In this document: in pieces, positions 1 to 8,236 of the stretch | Position numbering within the stretch: position 1 is the first letter of the stretch | Layout of the letters: every line of letters starts with the position of its first letter | Source: NORP240 sp942492445 | GTDB taxonomy: Bacteria > Pseudomonadota > Gammaproteobacteria > Pseudomonadales > Pseudohongiellaceae | Direction of reading: 5' to 3' | Assembly: GCA_942492445.1 (NCBI GenBank) | Contig: CALOEW010000060.1 | Coordinates: 1-14,067 of the forward strand | DNA length: 14,067 bases | Made by a program: the position numbers and the translations under genes | The notes under the pieces: model-generated | What the model was told of the DNA's origin: nothing | Databases searched by the model: none | Seen by the model: the letters and a program-made list of their open reading frames with translations, nothing else

Positions 1-740
1 AATTGCAAAAGCTCTGGCGCGGCGACACTTTTCATTGCTATCGCGGGGCCAGTCCGGGGCGGCTGGATCGCAGTCTTTTCACCCGCCAGAAAGTGAATGG
101 CCCGACCCCCCTCAAACAGACCGCCCACCTGGAATGGGGCGCCATCTATGAAGCGCTGAATCGCAGGCAGGCGTCCTGTGGACCCGGCCAGTTCCTGAAC
201 GGCTGAAATGGCATCTTCCAGCGTGTCGGCGACGCGGACCTGTTGGCCCATGCATCCGCCGGAACCTTTGACGACCACCGGTAGCCCAAAGGGTTTCAGA
301 ACTGAGCGCAGGACGTCGCTGGTCAGTTCTTCCGTGTTACTGCAGTGGTCCAGGTAGAGGGTCTCCGGAACAGGGAGTCCCAGTGAGCGTGCGAACTCCT
401 CCATCTGGTGTTTGTTCCGGTACAAGTTGATCTGAGCGAGGTCAATCCTGGGGTAGACCCGGTCGATCCAGGGTGGGTGAGATTCCCAGATGTCGAACAA
501 TGTCAGCTCGTCCAGGGGCAGAATGACGTCAGGCTTCAGCTTGTCGACAGCTGCCTGGATGGCGCTGACCCTATCTTCAAGCGCCAGCGAGACAGGTGGC
601 AGCAGGGAGGCATTCGGAGGCAGCCGCACCTCGAAACTGAACTGGCGCAGAATGTACAAGGTGGCATCAATATTCCGGAAATCGCTGGCCAGCCGAATTG
701 AGTTGAAGCCGCCCCATTCATCGACAATCAGTAGTTTCAT
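1..740 (-). CDS. ATP-grasp domain protein, partial (C-terminus beyond left edge)
   Basis: Reading leftward from ATG at 738-740, the frame stays open to the window edge, giving about 246 residues beginning MKLLIVDEWGGFNSIRLASD. The N-terminal ~100 residues look like the pre-ATP-grasp Rossmann-like domain (a DVILPLDELTLF segment near residues 75-86). An ATP-grasp domain follows: NKHQMEEFARSLGLPVPET is the usual lead-in helix with the P-x-P-E/T turn, and VVVKGSGGCMGQQVRV is the ATP-binding Lys plus glycine-rich loop. The metal-binding Glu/Asn end of the domain lies outside the window. ATP-grasp enzymes join a carboxylate to an amine or similar nucleophile through an acyl-phosphate; the substrate here is unknown. 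It begins 11 bp after the stop of another ATP-grasp gene on the same strand, so the two are probably co-transcribed. No strong Shine-Dalgarno site is visible. Alternatives are a carbamoyl-phosphate-synthase-like or D-Ala-D-Ala-ligase-like member. Fold call is firm, role is open. Confidence 0.85.
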   Translation of the reverse strand, partial: MKLLIVDEWGGFNSIRLASDFRNIDATLYILRQFSFEVRLPPNASLLPPVSLALEDRVSAIQAAVDKLKPDVILPLDELTLFDIWESHPPWIDRVYPRIDLAQINLYRNKHQMEEFARSLGLPVPETLYLDHCSNTEELTSDVLRSVLKPFGLPVVVKGSGGCMGQQVRVADTLEDAISAVQELAGSTGRLPAIQRFIDGAPFQVGGLFEGGRAIHFLAGEKTAIQPPRTGPAIAMKSVAAPELLQ

Positions 741-751
741 GATACTGGTAT

Positions 752-2035
752 TCAGTTAATCCGGTTGCCGGAGCCAAGTCGCATCTGCAGCCATTGGCGG
801 CTGATTCCGGCGAACTCACCCCTGCCCAGAGGGTATTGATGAGCCTGTTGGATCATCGCCGGGCTGAACATGACATTGGCTTCAATAAGTATCGGCCCCT
901 TGCTGGTGAATCCCACATCCCAGCCAAGAAAAGCGTAATCCGGTAATAATGAGTGGGCTCGTTCCAGGCTTGCAATACAATCCTCCCATCGGGGTAATCT
1001 GCAGCCGACGATAGGAGCACCGCTGACGGGGTGCCTCGCAAACCCCGGTTCGCAGCCGTCACGTTTTATTGCCGGACCCAATTCTCCCGTGAGCGGGTCA
1101 ACGGGGGCGACGATGCCTGTTTCGTTGAAACTGTCGGCCACCTGAGTTCCCAATTGCATTTTAAAAACCGCAGTCAGTAATTTAATCGCGCCGTCCGGAG
1201 TGCGCGACGTGATCACCCGGGCAGTGGAAAGTCCACCACCGCTCAATTGGGCAATGTCAGGATGATTTCGTAACCAGGGTTGCAGCAAATACGGTTGATC
1301 ACCGGCCAGCCGTGCCAACTGCTTCCTTACCTCATCAGCGGTCAGGTTGCCGTGTTCCTGACATCGGTATTTTTCTGATCCAAGGTTTTCAAAACCGAAT
1401 ATACCCCGACCGTCCATGCCGGAGTTGGGCTTGGCAATGAAGTCCCGGGCTGGGAGTTGCAGCGTTTCCGCCGTGCTGACGGGTTGCGAACCTTCGTAGT
1501 TCAATGCCTCCAGCGTGGGAACTACGGGAATTCCGTGTCCGGCAAGGTAGCGGTTGAATTCAAGCTTGTTTTCAGTGAACTCATTACTGATTCCGTCATT
1601 GATCAGATCAAACAACGCTGTCTGCATTACCGTGGTCAGAAACTTGCCTGCGTGCTTGCGGGACTCTTTGTCGTAGTACCGGTAAAGATAGTACTCCTGT
1701 GGCTCGATCTTTCGAACCAGCGCAAGGGTGAAAATGTTGACTGCCTGCACTGCGTATCCCAACCCTCGCGCTTTCTTGACCGATATACCATTTCTGGACA
1801 CTTGTCTGATTGTTTCAATCAATGCCCGGATCGGCCATACGGCGAGCATGTAAAAGTAAAGAATCCTGGAAAGCTGAGGGAAGCGTCGGTTCCAGCGAGG
1901 ATTGAAATACCTCGCCACAGTCATACGGACATAGTCAAAATCGTCCTGCGGGTTACGCCAGCGCCAGACTACCGGCGTGCGTCCCCAACCCATTGCCAGC
2001 GGGTCAAAGAGTTTCTTCACTATTCTGTCTGCCAT
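752..2035 (-). CDS. Sugar-transfer-associated ATP-grasp protein
   Basis: From ATG at 2033-2035 this encodes 427 residues, MADRIVKKLFDPLAMGWGR onward. The N-terminal third is helical and basic, with an aromatic hydrophobic stretch (RILYFYMLAVWPIRALIETI, about residues 58-77). The ATP-grasp part follows: lead-in LEFNRYLAGHGIPVVPT, ATP-binding Lys and Gly loop in DFIAKPNSGMDGRGIFGF, LLQPWL, STARVITSR, and the C-terminal metal site FLGWDVGFTSKGPILIEAN with its Glu and Asn. This layout fits the 'sugar-transfer associated ATP-grasp' family, often found in polysaccharide loci, where attaching an amino acid or other acyl group to a sugar is a reasonable but unproven role. The frame is also open upstream to a TTG at 2162-2164, which would add 43 residues. 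I prefer the ATG because the extra segment looks unlike the rest of the protein and holds a possible extended -10 element (TATACC, 2148-2143). Neither start has a good Shine-Dalgarno site. It precedes the other ATP-grasp gene by 11 bp. Confidence 0.85.
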   Translation of the reverse strand: MADRIVKKLFDPLAMGWGRTPVVWRWRNPQDDFDYVRMTVARYFNPRWNRRFPQLSRILYFYMLAVWPIRALIETIRQVSRNGISVKKARGLGYAVQAVNIFTLALVRKIEPQEYYLYRYYDKESRKHAGKFLTTVMQTALFDLINDGISNEFTENKLEFNRYLAGHGIPVVPTLEALNYEGSQPVSTAETLQLPARDFIAKPNSGMDGRGIFGFENLGSEKYRCQEHGNLTADEVRKQLARLAGDQPYLLQPWLRNHPDIAQLSGGGLSTARVITSRTPDGAIKLLTAVFKMQLGTQVADSFNETGIVAPVDPLTGELGPAIKRDGCEPGFARHPVSGAPIVGCRLPRWEDCIASLERAHSLLPDYAFLGWDVGFTSKGPILIEANVMFSPAMIQQAHQYPLGRGEFAGISRQWLQMRLGSGNRIN

Positions 2036-2436
2036 GAACTGTTGATAAACCCGTTGCTTTTCATGCCGGCGTCTGCCCGACCTGCAAATCCCGCTGGACA
2101 GCGGCTCCTCTGCAGGTTGTCGCTGAATTGGACTCAAGATACGGTATAGCAAACACCCAGGCAATTGAACTCGTTAACAAAAATCAGATAAAGTGGGTTG
2201 TTGGCTGCGACGGTTGCTGCGGGGTTGCGTGGTCACATGTGTCACGATAAATGTGGGGCGTGGTCGCTGGAGCTACCTGGGTGACTGAGCCTTCGCGCGG
2301 TCTGTAGGAAAAGGTAACCGATTGAAAGGGGTTGGGTTTTCTGAAATACTCCAGCAACCGACCAGGGTTGGACCAGTTCCTGACCGGGGTCGCTGAGGGA
2401 ACAGCCAGGCACTGATTAAGTGAGAGGGATCAAGCG
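2036..2436. promoter_or_regulatory. Divergent intergenic region
   Basis: This gap separates the leftward ATP-grasp pair from the rightward G8-A/flippase/methyltransferase genes, so it should hold promoters for both. For the rightward genes there is a fair sigma70 candidate at 2322-2350 (separate entry). For the leftward genes the best I see is TGCTATACC on the minus strand, an extended -10-like element at about 2143-2150, with no matching -35. An 8-base palindrome CACATGTG lies near 2235-2242 inside GTCACATGTGTCAC and could be an operator half-site arrangement, though a site this short can occur by chance. No small gene is convincing. Confidence 0.5.
2322..2350 (+). promoter_or_regulatory. 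Candidate sigma70 promoter for the G8-A gene
   Basis: TTGAAA (2322-2327, 5 of 6 to the -35 consensus) is followed after exactly 17 bases by AATACT (2345-2350, 4 of 6 to the -10 consensus). It would start transcription near 2357 and leave a leader of about 80 bases before the ATG at 2437. Seen by eye only; the -10 is weak. Confidence 0.4.
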
Positions 2437-4767
2437 ATGGATACGGACAGGCAGTTGAGAAAGCGCAGTGTCACAGGTGGACCGGGTAAAACTTCGCCAG
2501 AATTTACCGTAAGTGGGCTACTGTTTTCAGTTGCATGCCTGCTGGCCTTGCTGGCAGGTCAGCCGGCCCGGGCCGCGGTCGGCGGTGAGGACGTCTGCAG
2601 CATTTTAAACCAGGTGTCGGGCATCTCCCTTAAGGAAACACGTCAGGACGGTAACTGGTCAGATCCGGCCACCTGGGGTGGTACCCTGCCATCCGGCCAG
2701 GATGATGTTGTCGTTGGACACAGGGTAACCGTGGCCGGGGGAACAGCTCGCCAGGTTCAGATTCGTGGTGAGCTCACGCTGGCAGGGCTGCTCGACGTTC
2801 ACGGCTCGGTGCTCGTTTGTGCCGACGGCCGTCTGCAGGGTCAGACTGGTACCCTGGCTATTCACGTAGAGGACGACCGCCAGTTTGCGGGCAACACCAG
2901 GGCAGGCCCGGTCAGAGGCTACCCGGACTTTCACCCGCAGGATATCGGTCTTTGGGTATTGCCCGGGGGCTCCGTGATGTTCGATGGGGAACCGGTTACT
3001 TCATGGCTGGACGCTGTGGCTCTCGATAATACCAGGGCTCGCAGATTTCAGCGCGGGGTATTACGAACCACCGCCTTTGATAACGGAAGAGCGAAACTGG
3101 CGCAGGCGCCCACCGGCTGGCAACGCGGCGATTCGATCCTGCTGGTCAACGAGAAGGGGGAAAATGCCCTGGCCACTCTGGAAAGTGTTGCAGGGCAGGA
3201 TATCAGCTACCAATTCATCGAGCAGGGCCGGGAACTGGAAGGGTATGTGTTGGAAGTGGATTCGGAACTCGAGCCGAGATCTGTCAATCCGAAAGTTGCC
3301 AATCTAAGTCGGCGCTTGCAGATCATCGGTGCCGACGTTGCCGAGGGGGATTTCAACCATCGCCCCCACACTGTCTACATGCGGGGGGCAACGGTTTCCC
3401 TAACTGCTGTAGAGTTCAGAAATCTCGGCCCGAGAGCAAAATTGGGCCGCTACCCGGTGCATTGGCATCACAACGGAGAAACCGATGGGGTCCTGAGCGG
3501 CAGTTCCATCTGGCAAAGCGTTGATGACGGTGGAAATCGATTCGTCACCATGCACATGGTGTCGGGAGCCACGGTTTCCGACAACGTGGGATACCGCAGT
3601 CAGGGTCACGGGTATTTCATGGAGGAGTTTACGGAAACCGGCAACAGGGTAACGGGTAATCTGTCCGTGGATGTGCGCCACACCGAAGAACTGCCCAACG
3701 TCGATTCGCAACTTTCCGGCGTGACGCACCATTTCTGGCTGCGCTCCGGCAATCAGATCGTGGGGAATGTCGCCGCCGGCCACAGCTGGAATGGCAAGGG
3801 TCTGGGTAATCGGGCTCCTTACATTGAAGGGCTGGTCGTTCTGCCTTCCAGTGCGCCGGCAGGGACCACGTTAGTGAGTGATTTCGAGTGCCTGGGTTGT
3901 GGAGGGGTGGGGATGTGGACCGCCGTGCCCGACACGGTGTTTGAAAACCCGGTGTCGTCCTATGCCACAACCGCCGGCTTCAGAGCCTATGAAGCCTGGA
4001 ATTTTGATGCCAGTGGCGCGGTCGTAAAGAATCCCCTGTTTATCCTGAATGGCAACGATGACCTGTTCGCCGCCAGCAGGGACTATCAGGACAAAGTGCC
4101 CTGGGCCAGCCAGATTTATCTGAACTACGGCGCGGTCTCGGTCGAAGGTGGAACCCTGGTCGGCAAGCTTGGAATCCACTCCCACTATTCGTCACGACTG
4201 GCTGTGAAAGACACCCTCGTGATCGCCAATATCGCTATTGATCCCACCTACTGGGACAGTTCCGCGATTTTTGACGGGGTAACCGTCGATGCCGACAATC
4301 TGTTTACCAAAGGATACGGGGCGGGGCGGCGGGCGTCTCCGGGCGCGATTCTGTTCCGTGACAGCTGCTTCAAGAAAAATTGCAGAAATTCCCGTGCTCT
4401 GGAATCCGTTGGCTATTCCAGCAACTTTTACGCCGATGTGTTTGCGGATTACAGAAAGCCCTTAAGTTACGGCACCTGGGTGGAACTCGACGGATCGGTC
4501 GGTGAGACTGGTTTTATCCGCGTGCCTGAAGATCTGGGCGCCAAGTACTGGTCAGTTACTCCCAGGGATTCCGGATCTGAAAGTAGAATCATGTTGATTC
4601 GCGAGAGTGAGGCAGCCTGGCAGGAATACAGAAACCGGTTCGGAGGCTTCATGGACGGGTTTCCCCCGGGGGAGTATCAGGTGAATCTCTACGCATCCGA
4701 TTCGCCGGACTCGTTGCTGGTATCGAAGACAGTCACGGTCAGTCCGGGGCAGCTGTCTTCCCTGTAA
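2437..4767 (+). CDS. Secreted G8-domain beta-helix protein, CEMIP-like (G8-A)
   Basis: 776 residues. The ATG at 2437 has a good ribosome site, GAGAGGGA at 2422-2429, 7 bases upstream. A basic N-terminus (1-23) and hydrophobic stretch (~24-41) ending in ARA form a Sec signal peptide cleaved near residue 47, so the protein is exported. A G8 domain (named for its conserved glycines) spans about residues 72-195: GNWSDPATWGGTLPSGQDDVVV, then the LTLAGLLDVHGSVLVC strands. A long, probably right-handed beta-helix follows. Its most conserved block is GRYPVHWHH (Y339, H342, H344, H345), an IWQSVDDGGNRF strand, then GHGYFMEEF (H391, E396, E397), HHFWLR (431-436) and ECLGCGG (C485, C488). This resembles, from memory, the core of animal CEMIP/TMEM2, which depolymerise hyaluronan. 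Paired Cys (CLGC, CFKKNC) suggest disulfides. The C-terminal ~60 residues form a small beta domain ending GEYQVNLY...SPGQLSSL. Glycan binding or cleavage is inferred. A close paralogue lies at 8697. Confidence 0.85.
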   Translation: MDTDRQLRKRSVTGGPGKTSPEFTVSGLLFSVACLLALLAGQPARAAVGGEDVCSILNQVSGISLKETRQDGNWSDPATWGGTLPSGQDDVVVGHRVTVAGGTARQVQIRGELTLAGLLDVHGSVLVCADGRLQGQTGTLAIHVEDDRQFAGNTRAGPVRGYPDFHPQDIGLWVLPGGSVMFDGEPVTSWLDAVALDNTRARRFQRGVLRTTAFDNGRAKLAQAPTGWQRGDSILLVNEKGENALATLESVAGQDISYQFIEQGRELEGYVLEVDSELEPRSVNPKVANLSRRLQIIGADVAEGDFNHRPHTVYMRGATVSLTAVEFRNLGPRAKLGRYPVHWHHNGETDGVLSGSSIWQSVDDGGNRFVTMHMVSGATVSDNVGYRSQGHGYFMEEFTETGNRVTGNLSVDVRHTEELPNVDSQLSGVTHHFWLRSGNQIVGNVAAGHSWNGKGLGNRAPYIEGLVVLPSSAPAGTTLVSDFECLGCGGVGMWTAVPDTVFENPVSSYATTAGFRAYEAWNFDASGAVVKNPLFILNGNDDLFAASRDYQDKVPWASQIYLNYGAVSVEGGTLVGKLGIHSHYSSRLAVKDTLVIANIAIDPTYWDSSAIFDGVTVDADNLFTKGYGAGRRASPGAILFRDSCFKKNCRNSRALESVGYSSNFYADVFADYRKPLSYGTWVELDGSVGETGFIRVPEDLGAKYWSVTPRDSGSESRIMLIRESEAAWQEYRNRFGGFMDGFPPGEYQVNLYASDSPDSLLVSKTVTVSPGQLSSL

Positions 4768-4948
4768 AGTCAATGCCGGGACAGTGAATCCCGACACTCT
4801 TCGGACTCGCCCGGTAAAGTAAAATGGCCTGCGTGAGGATATAAGTAGGTAGCTCAGTCGCGCCGTTTTACATGCAACCATCAACCGTTCACATTGCCCC
4901 CGGGTCCGAAAGCACAGGTGCTTCGTTGCCACGATCGAGAATGCAGCC
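4768..4948 (+). other. Spacer with short hairpin between G8-A and the flippase
   Basis: This 181 bp gap contains one small stem-loop just after the G8-A stop: CGGGA (4777-4781) pairs with TCCCG (4789-4793) and extends outward by two pairs past one mismatch. No T-run follows, so it is at best a weak terminator or mRNA-stabilising stem. No promoter stands out, and the flippase may be transcribed from the G8-A promoter. Confidence 0.35.
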
Positions 4949-6487
4949 ATGATCTCCATGTCACGCGCATCGGTCGTGAACAATGTCATCATCACCTCGC
5001 TCGGTAAATACGGCGAAACCCTGATTGCGCTGGTTGCCAGCGCAATTGTTGCGCGGGCGCTGGGGCCCAGCGATTACGGCGTGTATACCTACGTCATTTT
5101 TATCTGTGGCTGGATGATCCGGCTGTCGAACATCTCTCTGCCAGCCACGGCGATCCGATTTATCGCGGAATCACGCGGCAGTAGCGAACAGGAGCGCGCT
5201 GTACGGGTCGCAGGAGTGCTTCTGCGGCGGCAGACAATCAACTCACTGCTGGTCTTCGCCGGGTTTCTCGTTTTCATCCGGTTTTTCACCCCTGAAGTTC
5301 TGGCCGACCAGAGCGCCCTGCTTTTTGTTCTGGTTGGCATGGCAGTGTTTTTCAAGGCCCGCTATATCTTCACTATTTCTATTGCCAAGGGTTATGAGCG
5401 GTTTGATGTAGAGGCAATTTCGGTTGTTGCCGTGGGCCTTGTCAACATTGCGATGGTCTTGTTCCTGGCGGCAAGCGGACAGGGGATCGACAGTTTTGTA
5501 ATGGTCTTCACCGTGACCTGTTGCCTCATGCTGATGTGCGCCTGGTTACTGTGCCGTAGTAACGGTATTGATTACCATCGCGGAGCCATTGAACCGGACT
5601 ACCTCGACAAGGTACATCGCTATCGGCGACAGGCTCTCTTACTTGGTATGGTGGCACTGCTGGGTGGAAGTACCCTGGAGATGTTTCTGCTGGGGCATTA
5701 CGCCTCCGCTGCCCAGGTCGGCTTTTTTGCTTTGAGTATCGCCTTGACGCGGGGGCTCAATGAGCTCTGTACCGAAGGACTTACCACCATTCTGATGCCG
5801 AGGATGGCCCATGCTTTCGGTGCTTCCAATATCAAGGCTGTCAGGCATATTTTTCTCGAGTCCACAAGGTATTACGTGTTCTTCGGTGTAGGCTTGAGTC
5901 TCTGGGGGTTCGTAGTCGCTGACCCGATTATCCTGCTGGTGTACGGGAGCGAGTACGCGGAGGCTTCGTGGGTTTTCAACGCGATGCTGTTGATAACGGG
6001 TTTCGGCATGAGCAGCGCAGCAGTAGGGGCCTACCTGAGTACAACCGACAACCAGGATATCCGCGTCAAGTTTGCGGTCACTGTTCTGGTGATTCATTTG
6101 ATTCTGGTGTTCGCGCTGGTCCCTTTTTTCGGACTTCGCGGGGCATTGCTGTCCAGTGCCCTGACCCAGCTTGTCAGTACTTCGCTTGGCCTTGGCTGGG
6201 TGGTAAGAAACCTGGGTGTTGCAATCCCCGTAGGGTTGTATTCGCGGTTGCTGCTGTCCGGTTGTATCGCCCTGACAGTACCCTTCGCAATCAGCTTCTA
6301 CGCCAGTCATGTATTGATCGACCTTGTCGCGGCAACTGCGTTCCCGCTGTTGTACCTGGTAACGACTATTGCCATGGGGTGCTGGACTCTTTCTGATCTG
6401 GATCTGGTCAGACATGTTTTGGGCCTGCTGCCCGAGAGGATTGGCGCTCCCTTGTTGAGGATAATAAGCAAGTGGTCCTCTGATTAA
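4949..6487 (+). CDS. Polysaccharide flippase, Wzx/MOP family
   Basis: 512 residues, strongly hydrophobic, with about 12-14 membrane segments spread over the whole length, the normal size for this family. The N-terminus (NNVIITSLGKYGETLIALVASAIVARALGPSDYGVYTYV) carries the typical opening of polysaccharide-biosynthesis flippases: a first helix, then an A-R-x-L-G-P-x-x-Y-G turn. LVYGSEYAEA near the middle of the second half and FGLRGALLSSALTQL further on are also typical. These inner-membrane proteins move undecaprenyl-pyrophosphate-linked oligosaccharides from the cytoplasmic to the periplasmic face. ATG 4949 has only weak ribosome-site sequence upstream, and the next in-frame ATG, three codons later, is an equal alternative. 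It lies between G8-A and the FkbM methyltransferase on the same strand. A name such as wzx is reasonable by function, but I do not recognise the exact orthologue. Confidence 0.9.
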   Translation: MISMSRASVVNNVIITSLGKYGETLIALVASAIVARALGPSDYGVYTYVIFICGWMIRLSNISLPATAIRFIAESRGSSEQERAVRVAGVLLRRQTINSLLVFAGFLVFIRFFTPEVLADQSALLFVLVGMAVFFKARYIFTISIAKGYERFDVEAISVVAVGLVNIAMVLFLAASGQGIDSFVMVFTVTCCLMLMCAWLLCRSNGIDYHRGAIEPDYLDKVHRYRRQALLLGMVALLGGSTLEMFLLGHYASAAQVGFFALSIALTRGLNELCTEGLTTILMPRMAHAFGASNIKAVRHIFLESTRYYVFFGVGLSLWGFVVADPIILLVYGSEYAEASWVFNAMLLITGFGMSSAAVGAYLSTTDNQDIRVKFAVTVLVIHLILVFALVPFFGLRGALLSSALTQLVSTSLGLGWVVRNLGVAIPVGLYSRLLLSGCIALTVPFAISFYASHVLIDLVAATAFPLLYLVTTIAMGCWTLSDLDLVRHVLGLLPERIGAPLLRIISKWSSD

Positions 6488-6561
6488 CTCCCACAACATT
6501 CTGAGGGAGCTTGGCGGGAACGTAATCTGATGGGAAATCTACCGGGAAGGAGAATCGTCCT

Positions 6562-7326
6562 ATGGGCGGCATAAGAAGGGCAGGTAAGCTATTGCTTGAG
6601 CGGCTGAGCGGATACCGTATCGAAAGGCTGGGGCCCAATACATTCGGGGCCTGTCGTCGTGGCTGCGAGAGTGAGGCATGGTTTTCCCAGGCACAACAAT
6701 TACAACAGGCGATCGAACGGTACGAAATCGATGTCGTACTGGATGTTGGTGGCAGCGAAGGGCAGTTTGCCGAAAAACTGCGCAAGCATTATCAAGGGAA
6801 AATTATTTCATTCGAACCGGTGTCGAGTGTCTACAAGTTACTGGCCCAAGCCGCGGCCCCTGACCCGAACTGGGAGGTTTACAATTACGCTCTCGGAAGT
6901 ATCGAAACAACCCGGACAATCAATGTATCAAGGGGCACTGTTTTCAGTTCCTTTCTCGAAATCAATGAATATTGCGTAGAACGTTTTGGTGACACTGCCA
7001 AAGTTCTGGAAAAAGAACAGGTAACAGTACGTCGATTGGATAACGTGCTTGAAGAACTACTTCCAGAGCCCGCGTCCCATAAGATCTTCCTCAAACTGGA
7101 TACTCAAGGGTTCGACCTGGAGGTTTTTGTCGGGCTTGGCGGCAGAAGCGACAGTGTTTCTCTTTTACAGTCAGAGGTCTCTCTGCTCTCTCTTTACGAA
7201 AACATGCCTGACTGGCATGAGACGGTTAGTCATTATGAAAACCAGGGTTTTCGAGTCATCGGGCTGTTTCCGGTCACTCAGGATAGAGGCAAGATCATCG
7301 AATACGACTGTCTGCTGGGGAGATAG
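6562..7326 (+). CDS. FkbM-family SAM-dependent methyltransferase
   Basis: 254 residues. The ATG is supported by a strong ribosome site, AAGGAG at 6547-6552, nine bases upstream. The Rossmann methyltransferase motifs are in order: VVLDVGGSEGQFAEKL (motif I, SAM-binding glycines, about residues 58-73), IISFEPVSSVYKLL (acidic end of strand 2, ~82-95), a VYNYALGSIE segment, then FLKLDTQGFDLEVFVGL, the motif that marks FkbM proteins (usually K-x-D-x-E/Q-G-x-E/D-x-x-V-x-x-G). Family members O-methylate sugars or polyketides, and in glycan loci they usually cap or decorate sugar residues. It follows the flippase by 74 bp on the same strand and probably shares its transcript. No signal peptide is seen, so it is likely cytoplasmic. 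The methyl acceptor cannot be deduced. Confidence 0.9.
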   Translation: MGGIRRAGKLLLERLSGYRIERLGPNTFGACRRGCESEAWFSQAQQLQQAIERYEIDVVLDVGGSEGQFAEKLRKHYQGKIISFEPVSSVYKLLAQAAAPDPNWEVYNYALGSIETTRTINVSRGTVFSSFLEINEYCVERFGDTAKVLEKEQVTVRRLDNVLEELLPEPASHKIFLKLDTQGFDLEVFVGLGGRSDSVSLLQSEVSLLSLYENMPDWHETVSHYENQGFRVIGLFPVTQDRGKIIEYDCLLGR

Positions 7327-7343
7327 GCTTTTACGGCCGCTTT

Positions 7344-7366
7344 CATCGGTCAGTTTTCTGACCATG
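7344..7366. terminator. Hairpin between convergent genes, candidate bidirectional terminator
   Basis: GGTCAG (7348-7353), TTTT loop, CTGACC (7358-7363) is a perfect 6 bp stem. Past one bulged C it extends by three more pairs (CAT 7344-7346 with ATG 7364-7366). It sits between the stop of the rightward methyltransferase and the stop of the leftward glycosyltransferase, where a shared terminator is expected. Neither side has a clear T-run, so efficiency is uncertain. Confidence 0.45.
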
Positions 7367-7399
7367 ATCCCGGCTTGTTGATCTCCCGATTTCGATACG

Positions 7400-8236
7400 C
7401 TATTTACGTGGCGCCTGGCCGGCAAACAGCCCGAGGAAATGGCCAGTTGCTTTCAGAAGCAAATGATTTAAACGTCCGGCACGATGCGCATAGCGCAAAG
7501 TCAGCCTGGAAAACCAGGTGAAAAAATAGCTCCGCCCCCAGACCTCACGGAAAAACCGCCGGTGAAGAAAATACAATTTAACCATTTCCTTGAATCCGCT
7601 CTTCCAGTCGGATGAAAGATTGCCCTGAGACATGCGCCTGAAGAGCGTGAGTGCTTCGGGTTGGAACCCGATTCTGACGCCATCCCTGACCAGCCTGAGG
7701 ATCAGGTCGTAGTCTTCACCGATTCGGAACTTGTCGCTGAAGCCACCGGCCTGCAGGAACACAGATCTTCTTATTAAAAACGCTGACGGTAACACATGCC
7801 CGCTTGTAAGCATGTCCTCCTTCTGAAGCACGGGCGGCTTATCCACATAGGCCTGTTTGGGACCTGTCTGATCGAACACCGTCAAACCGCAATGGGTTGC
7901 GTGGAGGTGATTGTTCTGTTCCAGAAATTCAAGTTGCCGTTCAAGCTTTTCGGGGAGCCAGACATCGTCGGAATCCAGAAATGCGATCAGTTCTGATTGC
8001 GCTGCTGCAACGCCGGCATTTCGAGCTTGTCCAGCTCCCTGGTTGGTCTCCAGGGTAATGACCTTCAGCCAAGGGTACTTTTCTGCGAGTTGGCGGGTGA
8101 ACCCGGTTCCGCCACCGTCATTCACCAGGATTATCTCATCGGCGGGATGGGACTGGTTCACCACCGAATCAATGCATTCATCAAGGTACTGATGGTACTT
8201 GTTGGATGGTATTACCACGGCAACACTGGTGTTCAT
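7400..8236 (-). CDS. Family 2 glycosyltransferase
   Basis: 278 residues from ATG at 8234-8236. A GT-A fold transferase: SVAVVIPSNKYHQYLDECIDS (nucleotide-binding strand 1), DEIILVNDGG (~33-42), NQGAGQARNAGVAAAQSELI (~64-83), then AFLDSDD carrying the D-x-D metal motif (~84-90). HVLPSAFLIRRSVFLQAGGF and GEDYDLILRLVRDG form the acceptor side with the E-D catalytic-base motif. The last ~70 residues are basic and aromatic (FKEMVKLYFLHRRFFREVWG) and could sit on the inner membrane face. It would add one sugar from a nucleotide-sugar donor to a growing lipid-linked glycan; the sugar is unknown. It stands alone on the minus strand between two rightward groups. The ribosome site is weak: a GAGACTCC stretch directly precedes the ATG. 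Confidence 0.92.
   Translation of the reverse strand: MNTSVAVVIPSNKYHQYLDECIDSVVNQSHPADEIILVNDGGGTGFTRQLAEKYPWLKVITLETNQGAGQARNAGVAAAQSELIAFLDSDDVWLPEKLERQLEFLEQNNHLHATHCGLTVFDQTGPKQAYVDKPPVLQKEDMLTSGHVLPSAFLIRRSVFLQAGGFSDKFRIGEDYDLILRLVRDGVRIGFQPEALTLFRRMSQGNLSSDWKSGFKEMVKLYFLHRRFFREVWGRSYFFTWFSRLTLRYAHRAGRLNHLLLKATGHFLGLFAGQAPRK

Noticed and set aside
408..759. Two overlapping plus-strand frames of about 90 residues
   Set aside because: Antisense to the partial ATP-grasp gene, which is continuously open and has the KGSGG motif.
1457..2149. 230-residue open frame on the plus strand
   Set aside because: Antisense to the ATP-grasp gene, whose motifs are clear; no recognisable protein features.
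5639..6499. 286-residue open frame on the minus strand
   Set aside because: Lies antisense to the flippase, is rich in Gln, His and Pro, and shows no domain pattern; it mirrors the flippase codon bias.
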